NCBI RefSeq assembly: GCF_026898115.1
Contig: NZ_CP114036.1
Coordinates: 5,884,001-5,948,000, forward strand
Reading direction: 5' to 3'
Length of the DNA: 64,000 nucleotides
Source: Streptomyces sp. S465
Lineage (GTDB): Bacteria > Actinomycetota > Actinomycetes > Streptomycetales > Streptomycetaceae
Under the pieces are notes generated by a model. It worked only from the letters and a program-made list of their open reading frames with translations, ran no database searches and was not told where the DNA came from. Of this stretch, positions 17,927 to 25,373 are shown piece by piece (the stretch's first letter is position 1; every line of letters starts with the position of its first letter). The position numbers and the translations under genes were made by a program.

Positions 17927-18792
17927 GGGGCCGTCCCTCCGTCGGCGATTCCTCCGTCGGCGAAGGAATAGGGCGCCCACGGGCCGGAGAGCTCGATCTG
18001 GACGTCCGTCTCGTCGCGGCGCAACGACGCGAGAGCGGCGTGCAGTTCGCGCTCCCGGCCCAGGTCGAGGAGGTAGGCCGCGTTCAGTACATGGGTACGG
18101 TGGGCCCCCGTCACCTCGGCGCCGTGCGGGCGCAGTCGGCGCGCGGCCACGGCGAGACCCCGGACGACGGTGTCCACCCGCTCGGCGGCCCGCAGCGCCA
18201 GGGTGTGGCGCTGTTCGCGGTTCCGTTGCCGGGTGCGGACGCGGTCCAGGTAGGCCCGGCCGCTGCCGGGGCCGCCCGCCGAAGCGGTCTCCGAAGAGGT
18301 CTCCGAAGCGGCCTCGGAAGCGGTCTTCGGGCCGGGTGGCGGTCCCGTGGGGGCGTAGACCTTGACGCCCCATTCGGCCCGGCCCGCGATCCGGTCGAGC
18401 GCGCTCAGGAAGGACGTCTGCCGCTCGCCCAGCGCCTCGCGGACCCGGCCGTCGTCGAGGTAGAGCGTGGCCAGCGGCAGCGGAACGGTGGGCGCGAGCG
18501 CCGCCGCCGCCGTGATCACCGCGTGGTGGGCGCGGGCACAGCGCTCCAGCTCATCGCGGTCGGCCAGCCGCTGCCGCAGCGCCGCCTCGCCGAACCCGGC
18601 CGCCGGTACGTCCTGGACCACGGCGGTGAGCGGGCCTGCCGCGAGCGTACGGACGGGGGCGCCGGTGCCGGCCCCGGGGAGTCCGGGGAGTTTCGCCAAC
18701 GGGTCCAACGCGTCCAACGCGGTGCCGGTGAGGTCGCCGCCGCGGCAGACAGCGAAGGCGTAGACGAGAGCGGGGGGTTCGGGCGGGGTCAT
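17923..18792 (-). CDS. gvpL: Gas vesicle protein GvpL
   Basis: A 289-residue GvpF/GvpL family member: N-terminal strand PALVYAFAVCRG, a central LPLATLYLDDGRVREAL segment, EWGVKVYA, and a C-terminal LNAAYLLD ... VQIELSGPWAPYSF block. A Gly/Ser/Thr-rich loop near residue 160 is an insertion relative to GvpF. GvpF/L proteins bind GvpA and help nucleate the vesicle shell. It overlaps gvpJ and gvpS by 4 nt each. Confidence 0.9.
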   Translation of the reverse strand: MTPPEPPALVYAFAVCRGGDLTGTALDALDPLAKLPGLPGAGTGAPVRTLAAGPLTAVVQDVPAAGFGEAALRQRLADRDELERCARAHHAVITAAAALAPTVPLPLATLYLDDGRVREALGERQTSFLSALDRIAGRAEWGVKVYAPTGPPPGPKTASEAASETSSETASAGGPGSGRAYLDRVRTRQRNREQRHTLALRAAERVDTVVRGLAVAARRLRPHGAEVTGAHRTHVLNAAYLLDLGRERELHAALASLRRDETDVQIELSGPWAPYSFADGGIADGGTAP

Positions 18793-19160
18793 GCGTCGCC
18801 GCCCTTCTCGGCGGCCGCGGCGCCGATCGCGCATCGCTCATCGGAGTCCATGCGCGACTCCAGCGTGTGGAGGCGTTCGCGCAGCTGGGCGTTCTCCTGG
18901 GCGAGGGCGTCGCGGGCGGCGCGCGAGGAGAGGGCGGGATCGGTTTCCCACCAGTCGATGCCGGCCCTGCGGGCGGTGTCCACGGAGGAGACGAACAACC
19001 GCAGCCGGATGGTGAGCAGTTCGATGTCCAGCAGGTCGATCTTGATGTCCCCGGCGATCACGATGCCCTTGTCCAGTACGCGTTCCAGTACCTCGGCGAG
19101 GTCGCAGGAGCGCGGGCCGGTGATGGGGGGAGGGGGCTGGACCAGGTCGCGTTCAGTCAC
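18789..19160 (-). CDS. gvpJ: GvpA-family minor gas vesicle protein GvpJ
   Basis: A 123-residue protein. Its core (DLAEVLERVLDKGIVIAGDIKIDLLDIELLTIRLRLFVSSVDTA) is the GvpA fold; the C-terminus adds a coiled-coil-like helix (ALAQENAQLRERLHTLESRM). This matches GvpJ, a cone-tip or nucleation component. It overlaps the end of gvpG by 8 nt. Confidence 0.88.
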   Translation of the reverse strand: MTERDLVQPPPPITGPRSCDLAEVLERVLDKGIVIAGDIKIDLLDIELLTIRLRLFVSSVDTARRAGIDWWETDPALSSRAARDALAQENAQLRERLHTLESRMDSDERCAIGAAAAEKGGDA

Positions 19161-19422
19161 GGCGTCTCACCCTTGTCGTTCCTCCGCGGACTTCTGGTTC
19201 CGAGCGTTCCAGCAGGTCCAGCAGCCGGTCCTCCTCCCGGTCGAACTCCTCGGGGCCGATCGCCCCCGACTCCAGGGCCTCGTTCAGCGCGGCGAGCCGG
19301 GCGCGTACCACCGACGGATGGCACAGCTCCTCCTCCGCGACGTCCCTGACGCGCTCCGCGACCCACACCACCCCCCGCACCGGCGCCAGCGGGAAGAGCA
19401 CGACCTGACTGAGCACGCCCAT
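19153..19422 (-). CDS. gvpG: Gas vesicle protein GvpG
   Basis: An 89-residue protein with the GvpG pattern: hydrophobic N-terminus (LFPLAPVRGVVWVAERVRD), then EELCHPSVVRARLAALNEALESGAI and an acidic helix (FDREEDRLLDLLER). It starts 1 nt after gvpF and is known as a minor assembly factor. Confidence 0.9.
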   Translation of the reverse strand: MGVLSQVVLFPLAPVRGVVWVAERVRDVAEEELCHPSVVRARLAALNEALESGAIGPEEFDREEDRLLDLLERSEPEVRGGTTRVRRRD

Positions 19423-19423
19423 G

Positions 19424-20152
19424 TCAGGCCCGGCCTTCCGCGAAGCTGTAGCAGGGCAGCGGTCCGGTGAGCCGCAGCTCGACCCGGTCGCGGTGGCCGG
19501 CCGCCAAGCGCTCCACCGCGCCGTGGAACCGCCGTTCCGCGCGCCGGTCCAGCAGGAAGGAGACGTTGAGCACGCAGCCCTCGACCTCCGGGCCGTACGC
19601 CTTGGCCTCCGCCACGGTGGACAGTTCCGCGAGCACCGCGGCCGCGGCGGCCGCCGCTCTGCGCCGCAGCCCGCGCGCCACGGCCTCGCCGAGCCGCACG
19701 CTGGCCTCGTAGCCAGGAGCCCTGCGCGCGGCCGTGCGCAACCGGCTCACCTCGGGGTCCTCCCGTACCAGCGAGCCCAGATCGGTTTCGGTGGGCAGCG
19801 CCTTGAGGTTCATCTCGACCCGCCCGTCGACGCGTTCGAGCGCGGCCAGGCAGTCGTTCCGCGAGGACAGCAACTGCCGCCGCACCGACTCCTCGTCAGG
19901 CGCGACCATCCCGAAGCGCATCGGCAGCACCGGCCCGTCCCTCCCCAGCGCCAGGGCCAGGTCCTGGTGGGCGAGGAGGTCGCGCCGCTTGGCGCGCAGC
20001 CGGGCGGGAGCGTCGCTGATCACCGCCGCCAGCGCACCGGCCCGGAGGGTACGGACCGGGGCGGGCCGCTCGCCGACCCCGGTGCGGCCGGGCGGCACCG
20101 GGTGGTCGGCGCGGACGACGCCGTAGACGTACACGCTCCGGGGCGCGGTCAT
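19424..20152 (-). CDS. gvpF: Gas vesicle protein GvpF
   Basis: A 242-residue GvpF: RSVYVYGVVRAD N-terminus, LPMRFGMVAPDEESV centre, and C-terminal VLNVSFLLDRRAERRFHGAVERLA followed by VELRLTGPLPCYSF. GvpF is thought to chaperone GvpA and cap the growing vesicle. It starts 3 nt after gvpA, so is co-transcribed with it. Confidence 0.92.
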   Translation of the reverse strand: MTAPRSVYVYGVVRADHPVPPGRTGVGERPAPVRTLRAGALAAVISDAPARLRAKRRDLLAHQDLALALGRDGPVLPMRFGMVAPDEESVRRQLLSSRNDCLAALERVDGRVEMNLKALPTETDLGSLVREDPEVSRLRTAARRAPGYEASVRLGEAVARGLRRRAAAAAAAVLAELSTVAEAKAYGPEVEGCVLNVSFLLDRRAERRFHGAVERLAAGHRDRVELRLTGPLPCYSFAEGRA

Positions 20153-20155
20153 GGC

Positions 20156-20635
20156 TCAGTCCTCCTCGGAACGGCGGCGGGTGCGGGCGGTGGTGGCGGT
20201 GCGCCGCCGGGGACGGCTCTCTCGCTCCTCGGCTTCCTCGTCCTCGCTCTCGCCCTCGTCATCGACCCCGACGGCCCTTTTGACCTTCTCCCCGACGCCG
20301 CCCACCGCCTTCTTGGCCTTCTTCTTGGCGAGGCCGGTGGCCATCCCCCCGGCCGGGCTCCCGCCGCCCGACATGCCGCCCAGCAGTTCGGGAACGGTTT
20401 TGCTGCGGTCGAATTCGAGGTCCAGGCGGTTGCAGGCTTCGGCGAAGCGGAGGTAGGTGTCCACGCTGGCGACCACGATGCGGGCGTCAATCTTCAGGAT
20501 CTCGATGCCCACGAGGGAGACCCGGATGAAGACGTCGATCACCATGCCGCGGTCGAGGATGAGTTCCAGGGCGTCGTAGAGGGTGCCGGTCCGCTGAATG
20601 CAGACGACTTCTTCGGTGTACGTGCCAGCGGGCAT
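20156..20635 (-). CDS. gvpA: Gas vesicle structural protein GvpA with charged C-terminal extension
   Basis: A 159-residue protein. Residues ~15-75 are a canonical GvpA shell domain (LYDALELILDRGMVIDVFIRVSLVGIEILKIDARIVVASVDTYLRFAEA). Beyond it lies an ~85-residue extension: Gly/Met linker, KKKAKKAV stretch, acidic ESEDEEAEE run and Arg/Thr-rich end. Classical GvpA is about 70-75 residues; extensions occur in streptomycetes. GGAC about 9 nt upstream serves as Shine-Dalgarno. The repeats just upstream may form an mRNA structure between gvpO and gvpA. Confidence 0.9.
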   Translation of the reverse strand: MPAGTYTEEVVCIQRTGTLYDALELILDRGMVIDVFIRVSLVGIEILKIDARIVVASVDTYLRFAEACNRLDLEFDRSKTVPELLGGMSGGGSPAGGMATGLAKKKAKKAVGGVGEKVKRAVGVDDEGESEDEEAEERESRPRRRTATTARTRRRSEED

Positions 20636-20659
20636 GTCGGGGCGTCCTTTCGGCAGTCG

Positions 20660-20741
20660 TCTCGGCGTCGGCTCAGCGGTCGGCTCAGCAGTCGGCTGAG
20701 CGGTCGGCTGAGCATCGGCTCGACGTCGGCTCAGCAGTCGT
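20660..20741. repeat. Short direct and inverted repeats between gvpO and gvpA
   Basis: TCGGCTCAGC and TCGGCTGAGC elements recur at about 10-20 nt spacing across the gvpO stop codon and spacer. The GGCTCAGC and GCTGAGC arms can pair, so this spacer may form hairpins that set the gvpO to gvpA transcript ratio. Confidence 0.5.
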
Positions 20742-21042
20742 CGGCCGCGCCGCGCCGGTAGCGGCGGACCCTCCGGTACTCCTGGAGTTCGCCCCGCTGG
20801 TCGATGTGCACCTCGTAGGTGGCCAGCAGGCTGGTGGTGTCGGGGATCCGGGCGACCTCCAGGACGTCCACGCTGACGACCCAGCCGTCCTCATTGCGGG
20901 TCACACCGCAGACACCCTCGGGCTCATGGACGATCAGTGAGGCGAGCTGTTCGCACGCGTGCCGGGCGGCCTCCTCCGGCCTGGGCGGCCGCGGCCGGGG
21001 GCTCGTCTTGGTGGGCGACGGGCGCCGTTCTCGCTCTGCCAT
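20731..21042 (-). CDS. gvpO: Gas vesicle protein GvpO
   Basis: A 103-residue protein with a basic/Pro-rich N-terminus (SPTKTSPRPRPPRPEEAA) and a GvpO domain (HACEQLASLIVHEPEGVCGV ... WVVSVDVLEVARIPDTTSLLATYEVHID ... YRRVRRYRRG). It is the first gene of the gvp operon, as in other Streptomyces clusters. The ATG at 21042 is used here; an alternative ATG lies 6 nt upstream. GvpO is essential in haloarchaea and may be regulatory. Confidence 0.88.
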   Translation of the reverse strand: MAERERRPSPTKTSPRPRPPRPEEAARHACEQLASLIVHEPEGVCGVTRNEDGWVVSVDVLEVARIPDTTSLLATYEVHIDQRGELQEYRRVRRYRRGAADDC

Positions 21043-21134
21043 GTGCATCAGTGTGGCCACATGGCAGGTGCGCCCGCCTGTTGTGAGCGGCCGGACGAGG
21101 CAAGCCCGCCCGGCTCCCCGGGCTCGCTCGCCCC

Positions 21135-21219
21135 CTAGGCCCCCTTGGCCTCGTCTCGCTCCTCCGCGCTGAGCGAGGACCACAGTCGCTCGCTCGCGCA
21201 GTGCGTGTGGTCCGCCATG
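21135..21219 (-). pseudogene. Duplicated 3' end of a FadR-type regulator gene
   Basis: About 87 nt (21133-21219) repeat the last codons and stop of the FadR gene at 22858-22944 with three mismatches. It encodes the same final residues (ASERLWSSLSAEERDEAKGA) with one substitution. There is no upstream gene body, so this is a remnant or duplication scar. Confidence 0.88.
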
Positions 21220-21390
21220 CCGGACCACACGCAACCGGCCTTCGCCCCGTGGCACCGGCCGCTGCCGCTCACCGAGCGCCTGGGCCGCGAGATCCTGACT
21301 CTCCCGTTCCACCAGCACCTCACGGAGACGGACACCGGGCGCGTCGCCGACGAGCTCCGGGCCGTCCTCACCGCCGGGGGGCGGCCGATG
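21217..21390 (+). pseudogene. Remnant of a DegT/DnrJ/EryC1 aminotransferase C-terminus
   Basis: The translated segment (LPLTERLGREILTLPFHQHL followed by a VADELRAVL helix) is the typical last 50 residues of DegT/DnrJ/EryC1/StrS sugar aminotransferases. The rest of the gene, including the PLP-lysine region, is missing; the segment begins exactly where the FadR-tail duplication ends. Confidence 0.7.
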
Positions 21391-21561
21391 ACCGTCCGGC
21401 CGCGGCGGCTGCTGACGGTGTGCCTGGGGAACCACTGCCGCTCACCGCTCGCCGCGCTCATCCTCGGCGAACTCAGCGGCCCGGCCGTAGAGTCCACTCG
21501 GCCGGCACGCAAGTGGGTCGGCCGCCCGGCACACGCGCAGATGGCGACCAGACGGACATGA
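21388..21561 (+). pseudogene. Truncated, frameshifted low-molecular-weight phosphatase fragment
   Basis: The P-loop LTVCLGNHCRSP identifies an LMW protein-tyrosine-phosphatase-like gene. After ~35 residues the expected VHSAGT continues in a neighbouring frame, while KWVGRPAH returns in the first frame, so at least one indel is present. The product stops soon after, lacking the C-terminal Asp loop. It is very likely non-functional. Confidence 0.65.
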
Positions 21562-21577
21562 CCGGGCCCTGACCGGA

Positions 21578-22756
21578 TCAGCCGCCGGACGCGACGGACA
21601 GGAGCACGTCCACGAGCCTGTCCGCCGCGTCCGGCCGTCCGTGCGCCCGAGCAGCCTCCGCCATCCCCGCACGCCGCGCCGGGTCGGTCAGCAGCGGCCC
21701 GAGGGCCTTCTGCAGCCGGGCCGCAGTGACCTCTCCCTCCAACGCGACGGCGGCGCCCGCCTCCTCGAGGTGCCGGGCATTGTGCGCCTGCTCGTTCCCC
21801 GCCGAGGACGCGAGCGGTACGAACACGGCCGGCTTCCCGAGGGCGGTGAGTTCTGCGAGGGTGCCGGCGCCGCTGCGGGAGACCACGACGTCAGCGAGGG
21901 CCAGGACGTCGGGGAGTTCCGGGCCGATGAACCCGGTGAGGTAGTACCGGCCGGCGAGTTGCGGCGGGAGGCCGGCCGCGGTCGCACGGAGCGCATCGAC
22001 GTTCGCCGGTCCGCACTGGTGCACGACGTTCGCGCGCTCCAGAAGCCACGGGAGCGCGTCCGCGATGACGCCATTGATCTGCTGGGCGCCCTGCGCGCCG
22101 CCGGTCACGTACAGCGTCGGGAGCCGCCGGTCGAAGCCGGTCAGCCCGAGCGTGGTGACGGCCTTCTCCGCATGGCCGGTCAGCACTTCCGGGCGGACCG
22201 GGTTCCCGGTGACGACGGCCGCGGACCGTACGGCCTCCGGGAGGAGCGGCAACGTCGACTCCGACGACACGGCGATGCGCGCCGCCGAGCCGGCCAACTT
22301 CCGGTTGGCCAGCCCGAGCCGTACGGTCTGCTCGTGCAGCACGAGCGGACGCTTGCACATCCGTGCCGCCAGTCCGGCCGGGACGGCGACGTACCCGCCG
22401 GTCGCCAGCACGACGTTCGGCCGGAAGTCCGACACGATCTTGCGAGCCTGGGCGACCCCGAGCGGCACCCGCGCCATGTCCTTGACGTTCGCCGGGGACA
22501 CCATCTTGAGCGGGTTCGCCGACCGGCGGATCTTGCCCGTCGCGACCGTTGTGAAGGCGATGCCCTCGGCGGGCGCGACGCGGGCCTCCAGACCGTCGGG
22601 CGTGCCGATCCAGAGGACATCGAGCGCGCGGCCGTCGGCCGCCAGCCGGGCCTGCAAGCTGCGGACCGCGGTGAGCGCGGGGTAGGTGTGGCCGCCGGTA
22701 CCTCCTCCCGTGACGATGAGACGGAAGGGGGTCGGCAGACGGGAAGGTTCATTCAC
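21578..22756 (-). CDS. MurG-like UDP-GlcNAc glycosyltransferase (paralogue)
   Basis: A 392-residue GT28-family enzyme. It has the N-terminal G-loop (VTGGGTGGHTYPA), ATGGYVAVPAGL, the HEQ motif (LVLHEQTVRLGLANR), a second G-loop (VTGGAQGAQQIN), SRSGAGTLAEL and the donor-binding NEQAHNARHLEEAGAA. MurG transfers GlcNAc to lipid I at the inner face of the membrane. This copy stands outside any division/cell-wall cluster, so it is likely a paralogue for a variant peptidoglycan or a specialised glycoside. The GTG at 22756 is preferred over one at 22780; neither has a clear Shine-Dalgarno. It sits between FadR-tail repeats with two gene remnants. Confidence 0.85.
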   Translation of the reverse strand: MNEPSRLPTPFRLIVTGGGTGGHTYPALTAVRSLQARLAADGRALDVLWIGTPDGLEARVAPAEGIAFTTVATGKIRRSANPLKMVSPANVKDMARVPLGVAQARKIVSDFRPNVVLATGGYVAVPAGLAARMCKRPLVLHEQTVRLGLANRKLAGSAARIAVSSESTLPLLPEAVRSAAVVTGNPVRPEVLTGHAEKAVTTLGLTGFDRRLPTLYVTGGAQGAQQINGVIADALPWLLERANVVHQCGPANVDALRATAAGLPPQLAGRYYLTGFIGPELPDVLALADVVVSRSGAGTLAELTALGKPAVFVPLASSAGNEQAHNARHLEEAGAAVALEGEVTAARLQKALGPLLTDPARRAGMAEAARAHGRPDAADRLVDVLLSVASGG

Positions 22757-22857
22757 CCAGCGCAGACTACTGGCTACCACAGGTAATAGGTCAGTGTTTC
22801 CCCAGCCGTGACGAAGGTGAAGGCGCCGCCGCTCTCCTTCACTCCGCCGCCGTGGTG

Positions 22858-22944
22858 CCCTAGGCCCCCTTGGCCTCGTCTCGCTCCTCCGCGCTCAGCG
22901 AGGACCACAGTCGCTCGCTCGCGCAGTGCATGTGGTCTGCCATG
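22858..22944. repeat. Right copy of the 87-nt direct repeat (intact FadR tail)
   Basis: The partner of 21133-21219. The two copies are in the same orientation, 1.7 kb apart, and bracket the MurG-like gene and both pseudogenes, like a duplication made at insertion. Confidence 0.85.
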
Positions 22945-23618
22945 GCCCGCTCGGCGGCCTCGGGGTCGTGGTCGCGGATGGCCTGGAGGATCGCGGCGTG
23001 TTCCTTGAGGGTGCCGGCCACCGTGCCCTCGATGTCTCCTGCGCGCTCCATCCAGACCTGGAGGAGTGAGCGGATGCTGTGCAGGATGTCGCTGAGTACG
23101 GAGTTGCGGGCGATGGTCGCCGTTTCCAGGTGGAAGGCTATGTCGGCGTCGATGAACGCGTTGACGTCGCTGCCGGCCTCGCGCATGTGCTCCAGATGGG
23201 CTTCGAGGCGTGCTGTGTCCGCGGGTTCGGCGCGCTCGGCGGCGAGGCGGGCGGACATGCCCTCCATGAAGGTGCGCACCTCGACCAGGTCGTGGGTGCG
23301 GCGCTGGCCGAGCATCAGGCCCCAGTTGATGGCGCGGGGCAGGAACTCCGAGGTGCCGGCCCGGACGTAGGAGCCGGAGCCGGGGCGGATCTCGATGATG
23401 CCCAGGACGTCGAGGGCGGACAGCGCGCCGCGGACGCTGGAGCGGGCCACGTTCAGCGCCTCGGCGAGCTGGCGCTCCGCGGGGAGCCGGGTGCCGGGCT
23501 GGAGGTGGCCTTCGGAGAGGTGGTCCAGCAGCCGCTTGGCCACCTCGCTCACCGACGACTCGCGGACGACGGGGCGCAGCAGGGCGGTGAAGTTCGGCTG
23601 CTCGGACTCAGCGCTCAC
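22860..23618 (-). CDS. FadR-type GntR family regulator (FCD domain)
   Basis: A 252-residue regulator. The N-terminal winged helix (LPAERQLAEALNVARSSVRGALSALDVLGIIEIRPGSGSYV) is GntR-type. The C-terminal all-helical FCD domain has the metal or ligand residues in FIDADIAFHLETATIARN and LKEHAAILQAIRDHDPEAAERAMADHM. It is divergent from the apionate-type operon, with a perfect palindrome between them, so it is inferred to be that operon's repressor, responding to a sugar acid or sugar phosphate. Its last 87 nt are duplicated beside gvpO. Confidence 0.9.
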   Translation of the reverse strand: MSAESEQPNFTALLRPVVRESSVSEVAKRLLDHLSEGHLQPGTRLPAERQLAEALNVARSSVRGALSALDVLGIIEIRPGSGSYVRAGTSEFLPRAINWGLMLGQRRTHDLVEVRTFMEGMSARLAAERAEPADTARLEAHLEHMREAGSDVNAFIDADIAFHLETATIARNSVLSDILHSIRSLLQVWMERAGDIEGTVAGTLKEHAAILQAIRDHDPEAAERAMADHMHCASERLWSSLSAEERDEAKGA

Positions 23619-23765
23619 GTGGCGTTCCCCTTAGCGGTCGGGCTGGACACACCAGTACATCACCCCTGGCGGGCGGGGAAGTCCCCGGCCACTGACTAAG
23701 CGTTTGGCGGGGTTCTGTCAAGAGGCCTTTGGCCTGCGATAAAAGCGACGCTCATCACTTTGGTT

Positions 23766-23780
23766 AATTGGTGACCAATT
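23766..23780. promoter_or_regulatory. FadR-type operator in the divergent promoter
   Basis: AATTGGTGACCAATT is a perfect 15-bp palindrome containing the FadR-family pattern TnGTnnnACnA. It lies 68 nt upstream of the MFS start and 147 nt upstream of the regulator. Confidence 0.75.
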
Positions 23781-23847
23781 TTCGATGAGTGACTAGCGTG
23801 AGGCGCACTCCACCGGACAACGCTGTCCCGCCCAGTGAGGAGCCGCC

Positions 23848-25215
23848 ATGGGCACCCCTGCCGTCACCCCGGTCGCGACGGACGTCGAGAGATCGGCGAT
23901 CAAGAAGGTCGCGGTCCGTCTCGTCCCGTTCGTCGCCCTGATGTTCTTCGTGAACTTCCTCGACCGGACCGCCGTCTCCTTCGCGGAGCCCAATGGCATG
24001 GGCGAGGACCTGGGGCTCAGCGCGGCTCAGTTCGGGCTGGCCTCGGGCGTCTTCTTCATCGGCTACATCCTGCTGGAAGTGCCCAGCAACATGGCGCTGC
24101 ACCGGTTCGGTGCCCGCCGCTGGCTGGCCCGGATCATGGTCACCTGGGGAATCGTTTCTCTTGCTTTCACCTGGGTGAACTCCACCGAGCAGCTGTATGG
24201 GCTGCGCTTCCTGCTGGGTGTCGCCGAGGCCGGGTTCTTCCCCGGCGCGATCCTCTTCCTCAGCCAGTGGGTGCCGGCCCGCCACCGCACCCGGATCCTG
24301 GCGCTGTTCTACCTGGCCCAGCCGCTCACCACGGTGATCGGGGCGCCGCTGGCCGGACTGCTGATCAACCAGCACGGCGCGTTCCTCGGCCTCGAGGGCT
24401 GGCGCTTCATGTTCCTCGGCGTCTCGGTGCCCGCGATCCTGCTCGGCGTCATCGCCTGGTTCTACCTGATCGACCGCCCGGCCGACGCCACGTGGCTCAC
24501 CGCCGCGGAGAAGGACTGGCTGACCGGCGAGCTGGCGCGGGAGAACGACGAGAAGACGGCCGGCCACGGCGGGCGCGAGGGGATCAAGGCGGCGTTCGCC
24601 AGCGGCCGGGTGTGGGTGCTGTCCCTCATCTACTTCGGCTTCATCTACGGCCTGTACGCCCTGGCGTTCTTCCTGCCCACCATCATCAGCGGTTTCGAGG
24701 ACGAGTTCGGGACCCACTTCAGCGTGATGGACAAGGGGCTGATCACCGCCATCCCCTATCTGCCCGCCGCGATCGTCCTGTTCTTCTGGTCCCGGCACGC
24801 CACCCGGCACGGGGTACGTGCCTGGCACGTGGCCGGACCCGCGGTGGTCGGCGGCGTGAGCATCCCGCTGGCCCTGTCCATGGGCTCGCCGACCGCGACC
24901 GTCGCGGTGATCACCGTCACCGCCTGCTCGATCTTCGCGGCGCTGCCCGCCTTCTGGTCGCTGCCCTCCCGGTTCCTCACGGGAGGCGCCGCGGCCGCCG
25001 GTATCGCCCTGATCAACACGGCCGGGAACGTCGCGGGCTTCGCCGCCGGCTACATCACCGGCTGGCTGCACGACCTCAGCGGCTCCTACTACCTGCCGCT
25101 CTTCCTCGTCGGCGGCTTCATGGTCCTGTCCGCCGTCCTGATGGTCTGCCTCGCCGCCCGCCGCGGGCCCACGGCCCCCGCCCCCGAACAGGAGCTGATC
25201 ACCGCCGGGCACTGA
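23848..25215 (+). CDS. MFS transporter, anion:cation symporter (ACS) family
   Basis: A 455-residue, 12-TM importer. Motifs fit the ACS branch used for sugar acids: FVNFLDRTAVSFAEPNGMGEDLGLS in TM1 and loop, ASGVFFIGYILLEVPSNMALHRFGARRW in TM2-3, and AEAGFFPGAILFLSQWVPARHRTR. As first gene of the catabolic operon it probably imports D-apionate or a related acid (inference). GAGGAG is 5 nt before the ATG. A 158-nt gap with a C23 tract separates it from the kinase gene. Confidence 0.88.
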   Translation: MGTPAVTPVATDVERSAIKKVAVRLVPFVALMFFVNFLDRTAVSFAEPNGMGEDLGLSAAQFGLASGVFFIGYILLEVPSNMALHRFGARRWLARIMVTWGIVSLAFTWVNSTEQLYGLRFLLGVAEAGFFPGAILFLSQWVPARHRTRILALFYLAQPLTTVIGAPLAGLLINQHGAFLGLEGWRFMFLGVSVPAILLGVIAWFYLIDRPADATWLTAAEKDWLTGELARENDEKTAGHGGREGIKAAFASGRVWVLSLIYFGFIYGLYALAFFLPTIISGFEDEFGTHFSVMDKGLITAIPYLPAAIVLFFWSRHATRHGVRAWHVAGPAVVGGVSIPLALSMGSPTATVAVITVTACSIFAALPAFWSLPSRFLTGGAAAAGIALINTAGNVAGFAAGYITGWLHDLSGSYYLPLFLVGGFMVLSAVLMVCLAARRGPTAPAPEQELITAGH

Positions 25216-25238
25216 CCCCTCGCCCGCGACCCCAGCCT

Positions 25239-25261
25239 CCCCCCCCCCCCCCCCCCCCCCC
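25239..25261 (+). repeat. C23 homopolymer tract
   Basis: Twenty-three consecutive Cs lie between the importer and kinase genes, outside coding sequence. The length is extreme even for this GC content; slippage or an assembly artefact are both possible. Short CCCCAGCTCCAG repeats follow it. Confidence 0.85.
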
Positions 25262-25373
25262 GCGCGACGCCCCAGCCCCAGCTCCAGCCCCAGCTCCAGC
25301 TCCAGCGCAGAGCGCCTGCGACGCACCGCCCCCCGCGCACCGAACACCCCGCAGCCCCGGGAGACCGCCAGCC

